Notes under the pieces: model-generated
The model's input: only the letters and a program-made list of their open reading frames with translations
What the model was told of the DNA's origin: nothing
The model's database searches: none
Made by a program: the position numbers and the translations under genes
Shown here: positions 23,690 through 34,439 of the stretch, piece by piece
Layout of the letters: each line of letters begins with the position of its first letter
Numbering within the stretch: position 1 is the first letter of the stretch
Source of the DNA: Glycine soja
Lineage: Eukaryota > Streptophyta > Magnoliopsida > Fabales > Fabaceae
DNA length: 64,000 nt
Assembly: GCF_004193775.1 (NCBI RefSeq)
Contig: NC_041004.1
Coordinates: 5,417,309-5,481,308 of the forward strand
Direction: 5' to 3'

Positions 23690-26250
23690 AATATAGATTA
23701 TAGATTATTATAGATGGAAGATAATAGTGGGTCCAACTATTTTGACATGAACTGGATCCAACCAACGTAGATGTGGTGAAACAATTCATGATGCAAAAGT
23801 GGATATAAAGATACTATAATGGAGGAAGAGGACGGAGAAAACGTTCTAAAATACAACTTAGAGTTTCCCTAAGACCAATAATGGGTCGTAACTCTAGATT
23901 TTTTGGCCCCATTTATCATAATCCATGTGTTTGTAATTGTTTTTTTTCTCTGCTAAACCATAGGTATTTTTTGCTAAAAACAATTATGTTTGAGTCAAAT
24001 AAAATTATTATGTACGATAAAATTATTCTTCTAAATATTTAAATGTAGATATGCATGACTTGAACTTAAAATCACATGTTAAATTGAAAGTATAAAACAA
24101 CAGTTGATTCATATGCTTAGTGATAATATTTATAATTGTAACATTGTGCTGCTGCTGCATTTATCAATGATCAACCACGTCCTCATCAACTTGATATTTG
24201 ATAATCACCCAAAACGACATGCTTTCATAGGGGCATTTGGGTATGTGTTAAAAGACAAGACATGAATAATAGTCAAGGAGACAATAACGAATCTGCTTGT
24301 CTTTGGCTCTTATACCACGTTACTTGATTCTTTGATGACTTGGTGGCTTCTTCGTTGCGTTTTACATTTCGAAATTAGAAGCCGTCCATAACTTGTCTTC
24401 TTCTGGTGGAATTTGGTCTCTGATTTTTTCGCCATAGGGAGATTTTGGGTATGAGAAAAAAGTTAGGAATTGCCATAGATAGAAAAAAATTGAAAGATTA
24501 AGTTCTTAAAATTGTTGGTATTGTTGTCCATGATCATCAATACACAATCTTCAATAATTATGGATTAACTACAATCCGTTAGTTTCCTGTGCTCACGAGC
24601 ATAAATAATTACCAACAAAATTAGCTAAATAGCTAGCTAGTTTCTTTTAGTGTAAACCTAAAAGACAATGGTAGAAAAAAAGAAGATGAGAGGGAAAGTC
24701 TTGAAAAAAACTTTGAAGTGTAGATATTTATATAAAAATGAAAATTTACAAAACTACCTCAACCCACTAAAAGTCTAAGAGACCAGATTAAAGACAATAA
24801 AATGTCTAATTTTTAAATAAATATTAAATTAATTACAAAATAATTTTTAAATTAATTAAATAAATATATCAACCTTTTGAAATATCAATAAAGTATACTA
24901 ATTAACTTGTTTTGTGTACTCTTATTTTATTAGTCAAGCATATAAATGAATGTGAAACATGACACACATATCATAAAAAGTTTATTGTAAAATAATAAAC
25001 ATTATCAACCTAATTTATTTATTTATTTAAGTTTGATTTTTTTTTTCTGAATTTAAGTTTGAATAAAATGGCACAAGCAAAATATACTAATTTTCATATT
25101 TTTCAAAAAACATAAAAGACTCATCCCACCTAATATTGTAAATTCGTACAACTGGATGAATTTGAAGGTTTTATGGATTGTTCATTTTCAAGCTCAAAAA
25201 GAAAATAAAAAGAGCATCCATTTGACAATTAACATTAATAAAAAATCCTAAAAAAGTAATAATTGTTATAAATAATTATTATATAATGCTCCGCATTGGC
25301 TTTTCATATTCTATGTTTATTACTCTTTTACAGGCTTAACTAAATTGTAACCTTTGAGTTGCTTGTAATCCTTGTGTTGTATCATTTGAGTTACATTTTG
25401 TAAATACATATAAAAATCATTCCACTCTCTATTCTCTATAGTAATAAAGATCTTCATTGGAGGCAATAGAAGTAGAAATGAGCTCCGCCATCCAAGTCCT
25501 AATCCTAGTTAAGCTTGACTTAGCTGTTTTTATATTTTTATAGTCAAAGTTTAAGTTTATTATTCAAGTCTATTTTTAGACCTGAGTTCTACCTTTGTTT
25601 AAGTCTGTCAAGTCTGTTAAATCTAAAGGTCTCTTTTACTTTAAGAAATGTACTTTTTTTTTTTTAAATAAAACCAAATATTTTTATTAAAAACAATAAA
25701 ATAATTTCAAATCATAAGATATGGATAAAATTTGTTTACAAACATTATGTGTGATATGTTACCAAAGTCTTTTAAATTTTTAAAAAGAGAAAAAAAATTA
25801 TATTATTTTTATTTATCTATTTTTATACGAATTAATCTATTTTAAACATTAATTAAAATGATTCAAATCATCAATCTACTAAAATAATTATAATATTATA
25901 TATCATATTAATAATAAGATATTATTACTAAATGGGCCACCCTATTATGCTTAATAAATTTCTCTTGATCTATTTAAATAAACTTATTAAAAAAGTTAAA
26001 CTTAATCTTTTTGTTAAATGAATTGCACCAAACTAAGTCTTAAACAAGTTGAACAATAGGCCTCCCAAGGACCAAGCCGGCCGGCCTACTTTCACTCAGC
26101 CAAGAGGACCTACATTGAATAAACATGTAAATAAATAAATTTAAATAAATAAGAGTTGACCAATTATCGTCCAAAACGGCGTCGTAAAAACATAGAGGCC
26201 CACAGGGACAAATGAAAACGTTGTTGCTCGACAAATAGTCCTTCTCTTCC
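23690..26250. other. AT-rich intergenic DNA
   Basis: No coding segment, RNA gene or clear transposon end recognised in 2.5 kb. The last few hundred bases (25.9-26.25 kb) are AT-rich and precede the more GC-rich promoter area of the Sel1-like gene. Confidence 0.55.
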
Positions 26251-26660
26251 TCTCTCTGTAAACCTCTTTAGTTTATTTTTTTTCATTCAAATTTTCAATT
26301 TCTCAGCCTCTTTTCCTGTTTCTTCGTTTCTTTCTGAATATTTAAATTTTTCGTTTTAAATCCTCAGCATTGAAACCAAAAACTGATCTTCGAATAGCAT
26401 CGCAAAGACTCAAAACCACCCCAAAATAAAAAGGTAAGCACTTCGAAACCCCATATTGCAATTCCGTCTTAGTTTTGATATTCTGATTCAATCTGAAAAA
26501 CACCCATGAATTTTCTTCTACAATATACGAGGAAAGACTCACCCTTTTGAATTCTGAAGCCAGAAAATCCAATTTTTTAGGCTCTCACAAAAACGGGTGG
26601 AGAAAAAAAAAACTTGAACACTGAACCTACGTTGAAGCTGAAAGTGGTTGAAAGGGGGTT
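26251..26660 (+). promoter_or_regulatory. Promoter and 5' leader region of the Sel1-like gene
   Basis: Base composition rises here and CT-rich text (TCTTCCTCTCTCTG near 26242, TTTCTTCGTTTCTTTCTG near 26318) resembles plant 5' UTR sequence. The start codon lies at 26661. No TATA box can be assigned with confidence. Confidence 0.35.
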
Positions 26661-28027
26661 ATGGAGAGTTCCGTTGGGGGAGAGAGGAGTGGACGCGTGG
26701 CACTATCAGAGGTGGTGGCAGATTGTGTGAAACGGTGGTTCAGAGATGCACTGAAAGAGGCCAAGGCAGGGGACATAAACATGCAAGTGTTGGTGGGTCA
26801 GATGTACAACAGTGGCTATGGGGTTCCTAGAGATGCTCAGAAGGTGGGTTTGTTAGTTGGTTATTCTTCTTTTTGATGACCCTTGTTTTCAGTCTTCTTT
26901 AATGAACTTTCCTTGGTTTCACTGGATTAGAGCTTGTTGGGACTTATTGTTAGGTTTTGTTGTTCTAGAGTTGATGAGTGTTTTGAACAATTCATCTCTG
27001 CATAATTGTTGTTTTTTGAGAAATGCAACACTGCCAACACACTCTAATATACATTCTTTTTAACATACTTTGTTATTAACTTATTAGTGACTGAAATTTG
27101 TTGAAGTAACAAATTTTGTAGGTTTCGTCATCCCTTGTTTAATGGGCTTCATTCATAATTTTTGTAAGTTTCCTATAAATTTTAACTGATAATAGTGACT
27201 GCGTTAGAACAAGTGTGACAGAGAGTGTGTTGCTAACCCTCTATCTTTCTTTTTCTTTCCTCTTTCAATGTTGAATTTGCTCGAGAAAAGAACAGGAAGT
27301 TGAGTGCTACTTAAAAAAAAGCCCTTTTGTTTGGTTCTAATACTTGTAGATCAGTATATGGGAGGATCTGTACCCAAATGCTGATAGTAAATTGTAATTG
27401 CATGGATAGATGCCTGCTTATTCATGTCTAGAATGACATACAAAAAGATCTATAATGGATTGGAGTAACAATTTAATTTATTTTTTTTGGGGTGGTTATT
27501 TTAATTGTGTTTTTGTAATATATGAAAACTCATTGATTTGTGCTATGACATTCATTGTTTAACATAAACAAATAATAGAGGTGCATGTAAAAACTAAAAA
27601 GTTTGTAGTATGAAATGTAGAAATCCTATGGGCCATTAGTTGAATATAAAGAGCAAGGTCTAATTTTTTTATCATAGTTTACGAAGTTGTTGTGGATTGC
27701 AGATTCTGTGGATGTACTTAAATTTTTGTTGACTTTTGGTTTCTGAGACTGACCTTATCTGTTAAATTTTTGTTGACTTTTGGTTTCTGAGACTGACCTT
27801 ATCTGTTGGCAATTAAGGGAAGAGTTTGGGTTACCAAAGCATCAAAGGCTAGGTCTTCAGTTTGGAAAGTAGGTGATAAGCACCCAGGTAAACCCTCACT
27901 TGTTATTGCCAGCAGCTTCATTTTATTTTCCTCTGTAATTTAGTGTGACTATACTTGTTTTGATGCTTCCTTATTAGGTTATAATGCAAGTGACTCTGAT
28001 TCGGATGAATTGAAGGAGGATTCATAA
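26661..28027 (+). CDS. Small Sel1/TPR-like repeat protein, three exons
   Basis: Exons 26661-26843, 27818-27887 and 27978-28027 have GT-AG borders and join into a 100-residue protein. It begins MESSVGG, has a helix-forming stretch VALSEVVADCVKRWFRDALK, then a single Sel1-like repeat (EAKAGDINMQVLVGQMYNSG, YGVPRDAQK), a basic linker RVWVTKASKARSSVWKVGDK, and an acidic end NASDSDSDELKEDS. Sel1 repeats (A-x2-G-x4-Q-x2-L-G-x2-Y-x2-G) are protein-binding helical pairs, and short plant proteins of this layout are annotated only as HCP/TPR-like of unknown role. The second repeat appears truncated, which is also the case in what I recall of its plant relatives. Function is unknown; the exon structure is well supported by frame and splice sites. 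Confidence 0.85.
27718..27805 (+). repeat. 44-bp perfect tandem duplication in intron 1
   Basis: Two adjacent copies of a 44-bp unit (27718-27761 and 27762-27805), starting TTAAATTTTTGTTGACTTTT and ending ACTGACCTTATCTG, with no difference that I can see. It ends 12 bases before exon 2 of the Sel1-like gene, so it doubles the sequence that would hold the branch point and polypyrimidine context. Confidence 0.9.
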
Positions 28028-28286
28028 GCAAGCGTAATTTGGTTTTGTGCTTAAAATTATGGAAGGTAAGTTTTTCCCATTTTCTCATGGCTGTCCTAGT
28101 GACATACTCTTTTTTTTCCATCTCATTGGTTATTTTAATGAAAAACTTGAAGCTTGAACACATAAAGTTCTTGGTTTGTTCTTTCCTGCTTAGATCATTA
28201 TGTATTTTGAGCTTGCTTTTATAAGTATTAGAATTCATTTCTGACCTAGTCTAATCCAGTAGATGAATTACTAGGCTAATTACTAA

Positions 28287-28705
28287 GGGTGTGTTTGATT
28301 TGCATTTTCATTTTCTGTTTTCATTTCCTGTTTTCATTTTTTGAAAATTGTTTTCATTTTTAAAAGATTAGAATTCTGAAAATATGTTTGGTTTGATTTC
28401 TTGTTTTCTGTTTTTAGGAAATAAAAACACTGAAAATTTATGATATATTGACTTCTTGTCTTTTTTGTATTTTTAAATTTGCTTAAAATTATATTCATTG
28501 CCATCTCATTTTCATTTTACCCAAAATGAGGTTCCTGTTTTCAACTGAAAACACTGAAAACGAAATTTTATTGTTTTCATTTTCTGGTTGTTTTTTGTTT
28601 TCATTTTTACTGAAAATATTTTAAAAAATCCAACCAAATACATTTTTATCACCATTTTGTTTTCAGTGAAAATGGAAACAGAAAACAGGCAAACCAAACA
28701 CCCTC
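28287..28705. mobile_element. Tourist-like MITE
   Basis: Starts GGGTGTGTTTGATTTGCATT and ends with the inverse complement of GAGGGTGTTTGGTTTGCCTG, an imperfect terminal inverted repeat. TAA sits directly outside both ends (28284-28286 and 28706-28708), the target preference of PIF/Harbinger elements. The interior is rich in TTTTCATTTT and carries no gene. A diverged relative lies at 2030-2388. Confidence 0.78.
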
Positions 28706-28990
28706 TAAGTTTTCAATAATTAGACTTAAATCGTAGTAACTAATAAATACTATATCATAATAGTTTACACTAATTACAATAATTATACAGTAAATATTGT
28801 GGTGCTTTTAAGACACTCTATTTTCTTAATGGTTTTATTTTGTTCTGCCATACTTTGATTCATAAATATCTATCCGAAATAGTGGCATGGGGTGGCCAAC
28901 CCCAAAACTACTATAGTAAGATAGCAGATTAGGATTGTCACCATATTGAAGTTTTGATATATAAATTAAATACTTTATGCAACACATATA

Positions 28991-29158
28991 AAAACTTCGT
29001 ACCCCATTGTCCGGAGGCTCTTCGCTATGCGAAGGTATGGGGGAGGGATGTTGTACGCAGCCTTACCCTTGCATATGCAAAGAGGCTGTTTCCGGATTCG
29101 AACCCATGACCAACAAGTCACCAAGGCACAACTTTACCGCTGCACCAGGGCTCGCCCT
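28991..29158 (-). mobile_element. tRNA-derived SINE, copy 2, with target duplication
   Basis: Nearly identical to the SINE at 23220-23387. It is flanked by the direct repeat ACTTTATGCAACACATATAA (28972-28991 and 29160-29179), the long target duplication of LINE-driven retrotransposition. Box-A-like TGGTGCAGCGG and box-B-like GGGTTCGAATCC are seen on the - strand. It lies downstream of the Sel1-like coding region, possibly within its 3' UTR intron. Confidence 0.92.
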
Positions 29159-29180
29159 CACTTTATGCAACACATATAAA

Positions 29181-30459
29181 TGCTCAAAAATAAAAATCAC
29201 CCAAAATGTCTCTAAACATATTTACTGTTTACTTGATTAAATATTTGTAGCAGTATACATTAATAGAGCTAGTCTTCTTCAGACACTAAGGTGGAGCAAC
29301 ATAAGAGATTGGTTAGTATTGGGATTAGGGAAGAAATTCTAGATTAAGAATAGAACTTGTGTCTATAGTTTGGAATTATGCACTCGATTTGAGATTCCAT
29401 TTGAATGGATAATACAACCATAATGACTATATTGAATTACAATGTAGTATCTTTGTGACTTAAATATGCATATGACTTGACAGAAATAAATCAAGACACC
29501 TTACCTTGTCCTGACAAATATGTGCTGTCATAAGGTCTGTCAACTGTGAAGTAGCAAAGCAAGAGTATAGATAATGATATCTTCTTTCTATGAATCCTCA
29601 GATTGCAAGAAAAATGAAAAGAGCAAATAATGATTCTACAATTTGAAAATGGGATATCTTGAGTCCTAATAAGAAGCTATAAAGTAAAATACAGTGATTC
29701 CTTAGGTGGATAATTTTTGGATATTGATGGAGGTACAACAAACTGTGTTAACTGTTAACTACCCCAGATCATTGTTTCAGAGGGCATTTTTTTTCCTAAT
29801 AGACATGGTTTCATATGTGTGCTGGTGACACTTCTAAATCGAAAGAGGAGCATACCAATAAAAGCTCTTGATAGGTCCTTCTGAATTTGCTTTGGTAATT
29901 CATGTGCTGCTGTTTGAGTCATGTTATGAATGGTATTATCTGATACCGATGTGGTTGTTGACCATTGCATTGTTGTGATACTACACATTCATAGCATACC
30001 AGGCTTTCACAAAAGAAGGCCATGACATTTTCTGATGAATTTTATTTATAGATGTTATAATTTTTTATTTAAAACTATATAGTTTGGGCACAAACTGAGA
30101 ATCTGAGATAGTTGTAGTGAACCGCCATTGGGGTTTTGAATGATGTGAAGTGAATTAAGTTTCTTAGGGTCTGTCTAATTTGAGAAAATGTTTTCTCTTT
30201 TCATAAATTGACCATAAAAATTTCTTGTGATTTGCATATGAAATGAAGAACGAAAGAGTTAGATCAAAATAAGTGTTAAAAGTGAAAAAAAAATGTAGCA
30301 ATTATTTGTAGAATAAGAATATAAAACCCAAAAAAAAAACTTCTATTCTAACTAAACTAAACGAAACGAAACATGTCCTTATTATAACCTCAACCTTTGA
30401 CACGTGCCAAATGCTAAACCAAACATGTCCTTATTATGTTGTACTTTTTTGTTTTGTAG
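29181..30459. other. Downstream DNA, no gene recognised
   Basis: AT-rich with a few short frames in unrelated phases. If the Sel1-like transcript is spliced in its 3' UTR (donor after 28065, AAG/GTAAG), this is the distal part of that intron. Confidence 0.4.
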
Positions 30460-30670
30460 GTCTGCCCGGCACCTTACCTATGCAATAGCCATCGTGGATG
30501 TTTGTGTAACTTGCAGTTTAAAATCTAGTTTTTGATTTGTGTATGATTTGCTATTCTAATTTTATTTTTTTGGGTTCTATAGAGGGAAGGAAAAATGATT
30601 TAATGCTCATAGTTTGGAGGACATGTATAAAATTATTTTGGGTATCGTTACTGTCATGTTAAATACTTGA
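30460..30670 (+). other. Possible spliced 3' UTR exon of the Sel1-like gene
   Basis: A good acceptor (TTTTTTGTTTTGTAG) precedes the less AT-rich text GTCTGCCCGGCACC at 30460. A matching donor AAG/GTAAGT lies 38 bases after the stop codon at 28027. Together they suggest a 2.4-kb intron in the 3' UTR. The link is inference; RNA reads would decide it. Confidence 0.3.
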
Positions 30671-30689
30671 ATATAATTTGTCTTAGATT

Positions 30690-31450
30690 ATGTTCAAAAT
30701 TAGTTGATAAGTTGGTGGAAAACTTATAAGTTATAAGCTGAAAAGCTAAAAGCTTATAAACTATAAGTTAGAAACTAAAAACTTAGAAGCTAGGATAAAG
30801 CTTATAAGTTAATTGATTTATCTAAATTAAAGTGTTTGGAATGACTAGTCGATAAGTTAATCGATAAACATCAGATGACTAAACAGATATTTAATATTTT
30901 TAATATTTGAATTTTATCTCTAATAACTTATCATCTTGAAAAGTAGGATAATAATTTTTTAATTTTATTTTATAAAAAAATGATAAAACTAAATTAAATA
31001 AACTTTATTAGAATATATTGTTTAAAATTATTTTTTAACATTTAAATACTCTATTAATAATATTATTTTAAAATAAAAAATAAAAGTTTTTTTTCTTTAT
31101 AACTTTATTTGAACATTCATTTTTTTATTTGTACAACAAGAACTTGGATGCATATGTTTTTCACTTGCATTAGTACGAAAAATTAGATACAGATTTTTTT
31201 TTTTTTTTTAAGATAACGAAAGGGTTTTTAAATTGAATAAAAAGATAAAATAAAATTTCAAATAATTAGTAAGGATAAAATTGAGAAGAAAAAAAATTAG
31301 TAGTTTATATAAGTTAGTTTATTTTTGATAAGTTACTTCAAGTAACTTATCAAAATAAGCTACTTCAAGTAGGTTATTGACAATAAGCTACTAAAATAAG
31401 TTTGTATATCAAATAAACTTATTTTGATAAATTTTTTTTTATCAAACATA
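30690..31450. repeat. MITE-like element rich in CTTATAAGTT inverted motifs
   Basis: The left side has GATAAGTTGGTGG followed by many AACTTATAAG and AGCTTATAA motifs. The right side has a near-perfect palindrome around 31328-31354 (GATAAGTTACTTCAAGTAAC then TTATC) and ends with ATAAATT...TATCAAACATAGTC, which pairs loosely with the left end (TTATGTTC...TTGATAA). No coding capacity. Exact ends and superfamily are uncertain. Confidence 0.5.
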
Positions 31451-31770
31451 GTCATGTTTATATATTTGATATTTTACTCTCTTCAATTTCATCTAAAAAT
31501 TTAATATTTCTAAGAGATATTTTTTAAGTAAATAAGTGAAATGCAATAACAACCATGCGATTCAAAATTTTTCAAAGGTACTTTTCTTCATACAACTTTG
31601 TCTTCTTTTTTTAATCATCTTAAGATCATTGACATTCAGTAAGATCCTTCAGATATCTTTATAAGTATCTTTTCTGTGTACAAATTATGAAATTGATTTA
31701 TATTTTGAAGGTAATCAAACTAAAGTCATCTACTAGTTTAATATGTACATGTTTTGTCGACTTATGTATG
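31451..31770. other. AT-rich spacer
   Basis: No gene or element recognised between the MITE and the start of the duplicated SABATH segment. Confidence 0.45.
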
Positions 31771-31772
31771 TC

Positions 31773-33850
31773 TATTGAGTTTGTCCCTTCTAATTCATAT
31801 TAACAATTTCCTTGATGTATATATATATATATCTTGCATATGACCATTTTTAAGAATACTTTTTATAAGTAAAATTTTATTAAAAAGTAGAGTATAAGGG
31901 GTACTCAAACTTGAATGCAGTAATTTTATAAAGTCAAGTTAAAAGAATAAATAAAGACAAACTATATGATCAATACATGAATTAAATAAAACTATTAAAC
32001 ATTATTTGACCTTTATTAAGTCTAATTCACTGTTGAAGTCAAAATAAATACCATAGAGCACAACAGGTAAGAATCCAAAATAACCTTACCATACCACATA
32101 AAAAAATGACAAACAGGATGAAACTTTCTTCTCCACGTAAGAAAAGTGAACTTGATATAAATAACCGAAAGGTAAGAATTCAAAATAACCAACTCATCCA
32201 TAAATATCTTCAAGAATGTTTGGTCATGGGCACTACCACATTAGTATGCTCCAATGTCTCCACCTCAATGAGTTGGGCAACCAATTTTGCATATCTTAAG
32301 AATAATTCATCTATGATACCTTCACCAAACTCAGCTGACAAGAGAGGTTCAAAAACAGCTCTAATGGTCTTAGTTATTAACTCTCCTCTCATTTTACTAT
32401 TAAGTATAAAATCATCAACATCCTCTTGAAGGTTTGCATCCCAACCTATTTTGATAGTCTTCAATGTTTCAATTGTAAAAAGATCCTTCTGCTTCAACCA
32501 CTTGTCTAACTTCTTCAGCACTATGACGATATCTACGTAGATTAAAGAAGTCCAATCTTGCCTCTTCAATCAGACCCCACAAAAGTACAAATCATAAAGA
32601 ATCTTTATTCGAAAGTCAAATAACTAGAGTCTCTTATATTACTATTTTTGCAAAGACAAATATATACCACAGGAACAATATTTTTTTTTTCCTTCTTAAA
32701 TATGCTTTTCATACCTATAATATACTCCTATTTTAGTTTATTAACTTTTTTTTCTTCTATCTAACATTTTTAAACTTTTTCTTTTAATACATATGATAGC
32801 CTAAATTCGTTAAATGAAGTTGTGATACTTTGTTAGTCTGTCACATTATCGCTTAACATATCATGCAGTATTCTATTAGTTTATCACATCATTAAGTAAT
32901 ATATTGAGACTAATAAGTGTTAAAATAAAAGTTTAAAAATATCATGTAATAAAATAAAAAAATTTAGATAATAAACTAAAAATGTATATATTGGTATAAA
33001 AAACATATTTAAGTTTTTTTTTCTACCCAGGACAATATTATCCAATTTAACACAATATGAAAATATGATAAATTAATAAAATATAAAATACGACTTAATT
33101 ATAATAAAACATGTAAATTATTATAAAATTTAACATTAAATTCTAGTCTTAAACCAAATTGAGGAATCAAGTTTTAAAAATGAACATAAATCATTTTAAA
33201 TATAATAAAATGTTATAATTTATCTAGTTATTGCTGAGTGCTAATATGTATGATATAAAAATAACAGGAAATTTAAAATAACTATAATTAAAGTGTAATG
33301 AAGTTCTTTTCTTGGATACATAAACAACTACTATTTTGAAGTGTTAGTGCATTCTTGGCTAATCATCAAATCTTATTGCTTACCTCTTGGACCTTGTCGT
33401 TGAGTACCATACTAATTACCTCTTCAAGATTACAATTTTTTTGAGTTTTATCTTTACCAATGAAAGTAAGTACCATAATACCACGCAACCTTAGTTACTC
33501 CGAGCGTGATTTTAGAAAAAGTTTGAAATCCTTTTTCAAATTGCTCGAAGTATGCTTCATAGACTGAAGGAGGGCTTGTTCTTGTGATATAAACATTTCC
33601 CTTGTTGAGTGGTTTGGCTATGTTGCTTGAAGTTTTTGGTGCCTGACATTGGAAGGTTGAATCAAAGCAACTAACTTAGTTTTTTTGTAAATTAAACCAA
33701 ATATAATCTGTCTTTAAATGCTTGAGATACCACTTTTTGTGTATAAGTTAAAACTATATATGAAATAGCTATGTTAATGATATCAAAATCTATATCATTA
33801 TAATTTCAAATTGGAATTGATGTGCCATTAACCTGAGATAGAAACGGAGA
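31773..33850 (-). repeat. Duplicated segment shared with 58.87-60.86 kb
   Basis: From TATTGAGTTT near 31773 up to CCTGAGATAG near 33830 the sequence follows the intact SABATH locus (about 58872-60855), including 3' flank, last exon, intron and third exon. Shared non-coding text, such as CATTTTA-ATATAATAAAATG and TCTAATATGTATGATAT-AAAATAA type stretches in intron 3, shows this is a genomic duplication and not a processed copy. It stops within the end of exon 2. Confidence 0.85.
32210..33850 (-). pseudogene. SABATH methyltransferase pseudogene, 3' half
   Basis: Exon 4 equivalent 32576-32210 keeps [20 protein letters not shown] and ends TNVVVPMTKHS-stop; exon 3 equivalent 33642-33384 keeps [20 protein letters not shown]. 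Compared with the intact gene at 59376-62155: exon 3 is 259 nt instead of 258, with an extra T in a T run near 33533; exon 4 is 367 nt instead of 366; and the acceptor AG before exon 4 is GG on the coding strand (C at 32578 on + where the intact locus has T). Exons 1 and 2 are absent apart from about 10 bases. It cannot encode a methyltransferase. Confidence 0.88.
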
Positions 33851-34434
33851 GTTGACAAGAACAAACAATCACATTCACAAGATAAATCTCACATAATTCC
33901 ATTAGGTTTTCAAGTGGTAGCCAACGTGTTTAGTTCCACAAAGAGCAATAGATCAATCATCTCACCACTCTCTATTTTAGGAAAAGAGATAAACCATTCA
34001 TATTATAGCTCAAGAAGCATGCATTCAGTTTATTTATCAATCAACTCAACCTAAGTAAAATTCTTGAGGCATAATGGGGTTAGGGTGCAGTGAAAGGTGG
34101 TTACTAAAAGCAACAAGATAAAGAAAGACTTTAAGAAACAACCTGTACTCAGTGACACTACCTAAGGGGGACAATTGTTATTTTTTGCACTTACACATCC
34201 AAAATTTATTCTTTTGGAGACCATGCTTCTCCTTCTCATTATTCAACAAAACTTTTTAGTATATTTTTTAAGGCCTTTTTGATTGCCTTATTTTTCTTTG
34301 TAAGTTTTTATTTACTTATTACAAAAGGAGAAACATCATAGGAGAAATGATTGCTCTACTTAAACCAATATTCAATGATGTCCTCCTATTTTTCAAGTCA
34401 CCAAGTAGCAAGCATTAACCTTTTAACACAATTA
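33851..34434. other. Unassigned DNA, possibly old LTR sequence
   Basis: No frame of interest and no terminal repeats recognised. The style (short CA-rich and AT-rich runs) resembles retrotransposon flanks but I cannot assign a family. Confidence 0.35.
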
Positions 34435-34439
34435 GGTAA

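Noticed and set aside
29755..29988. 77-codon frame on the - strand
   Set aside because: No recognisable motif, no splice partners and AT-rich context; probably chance.
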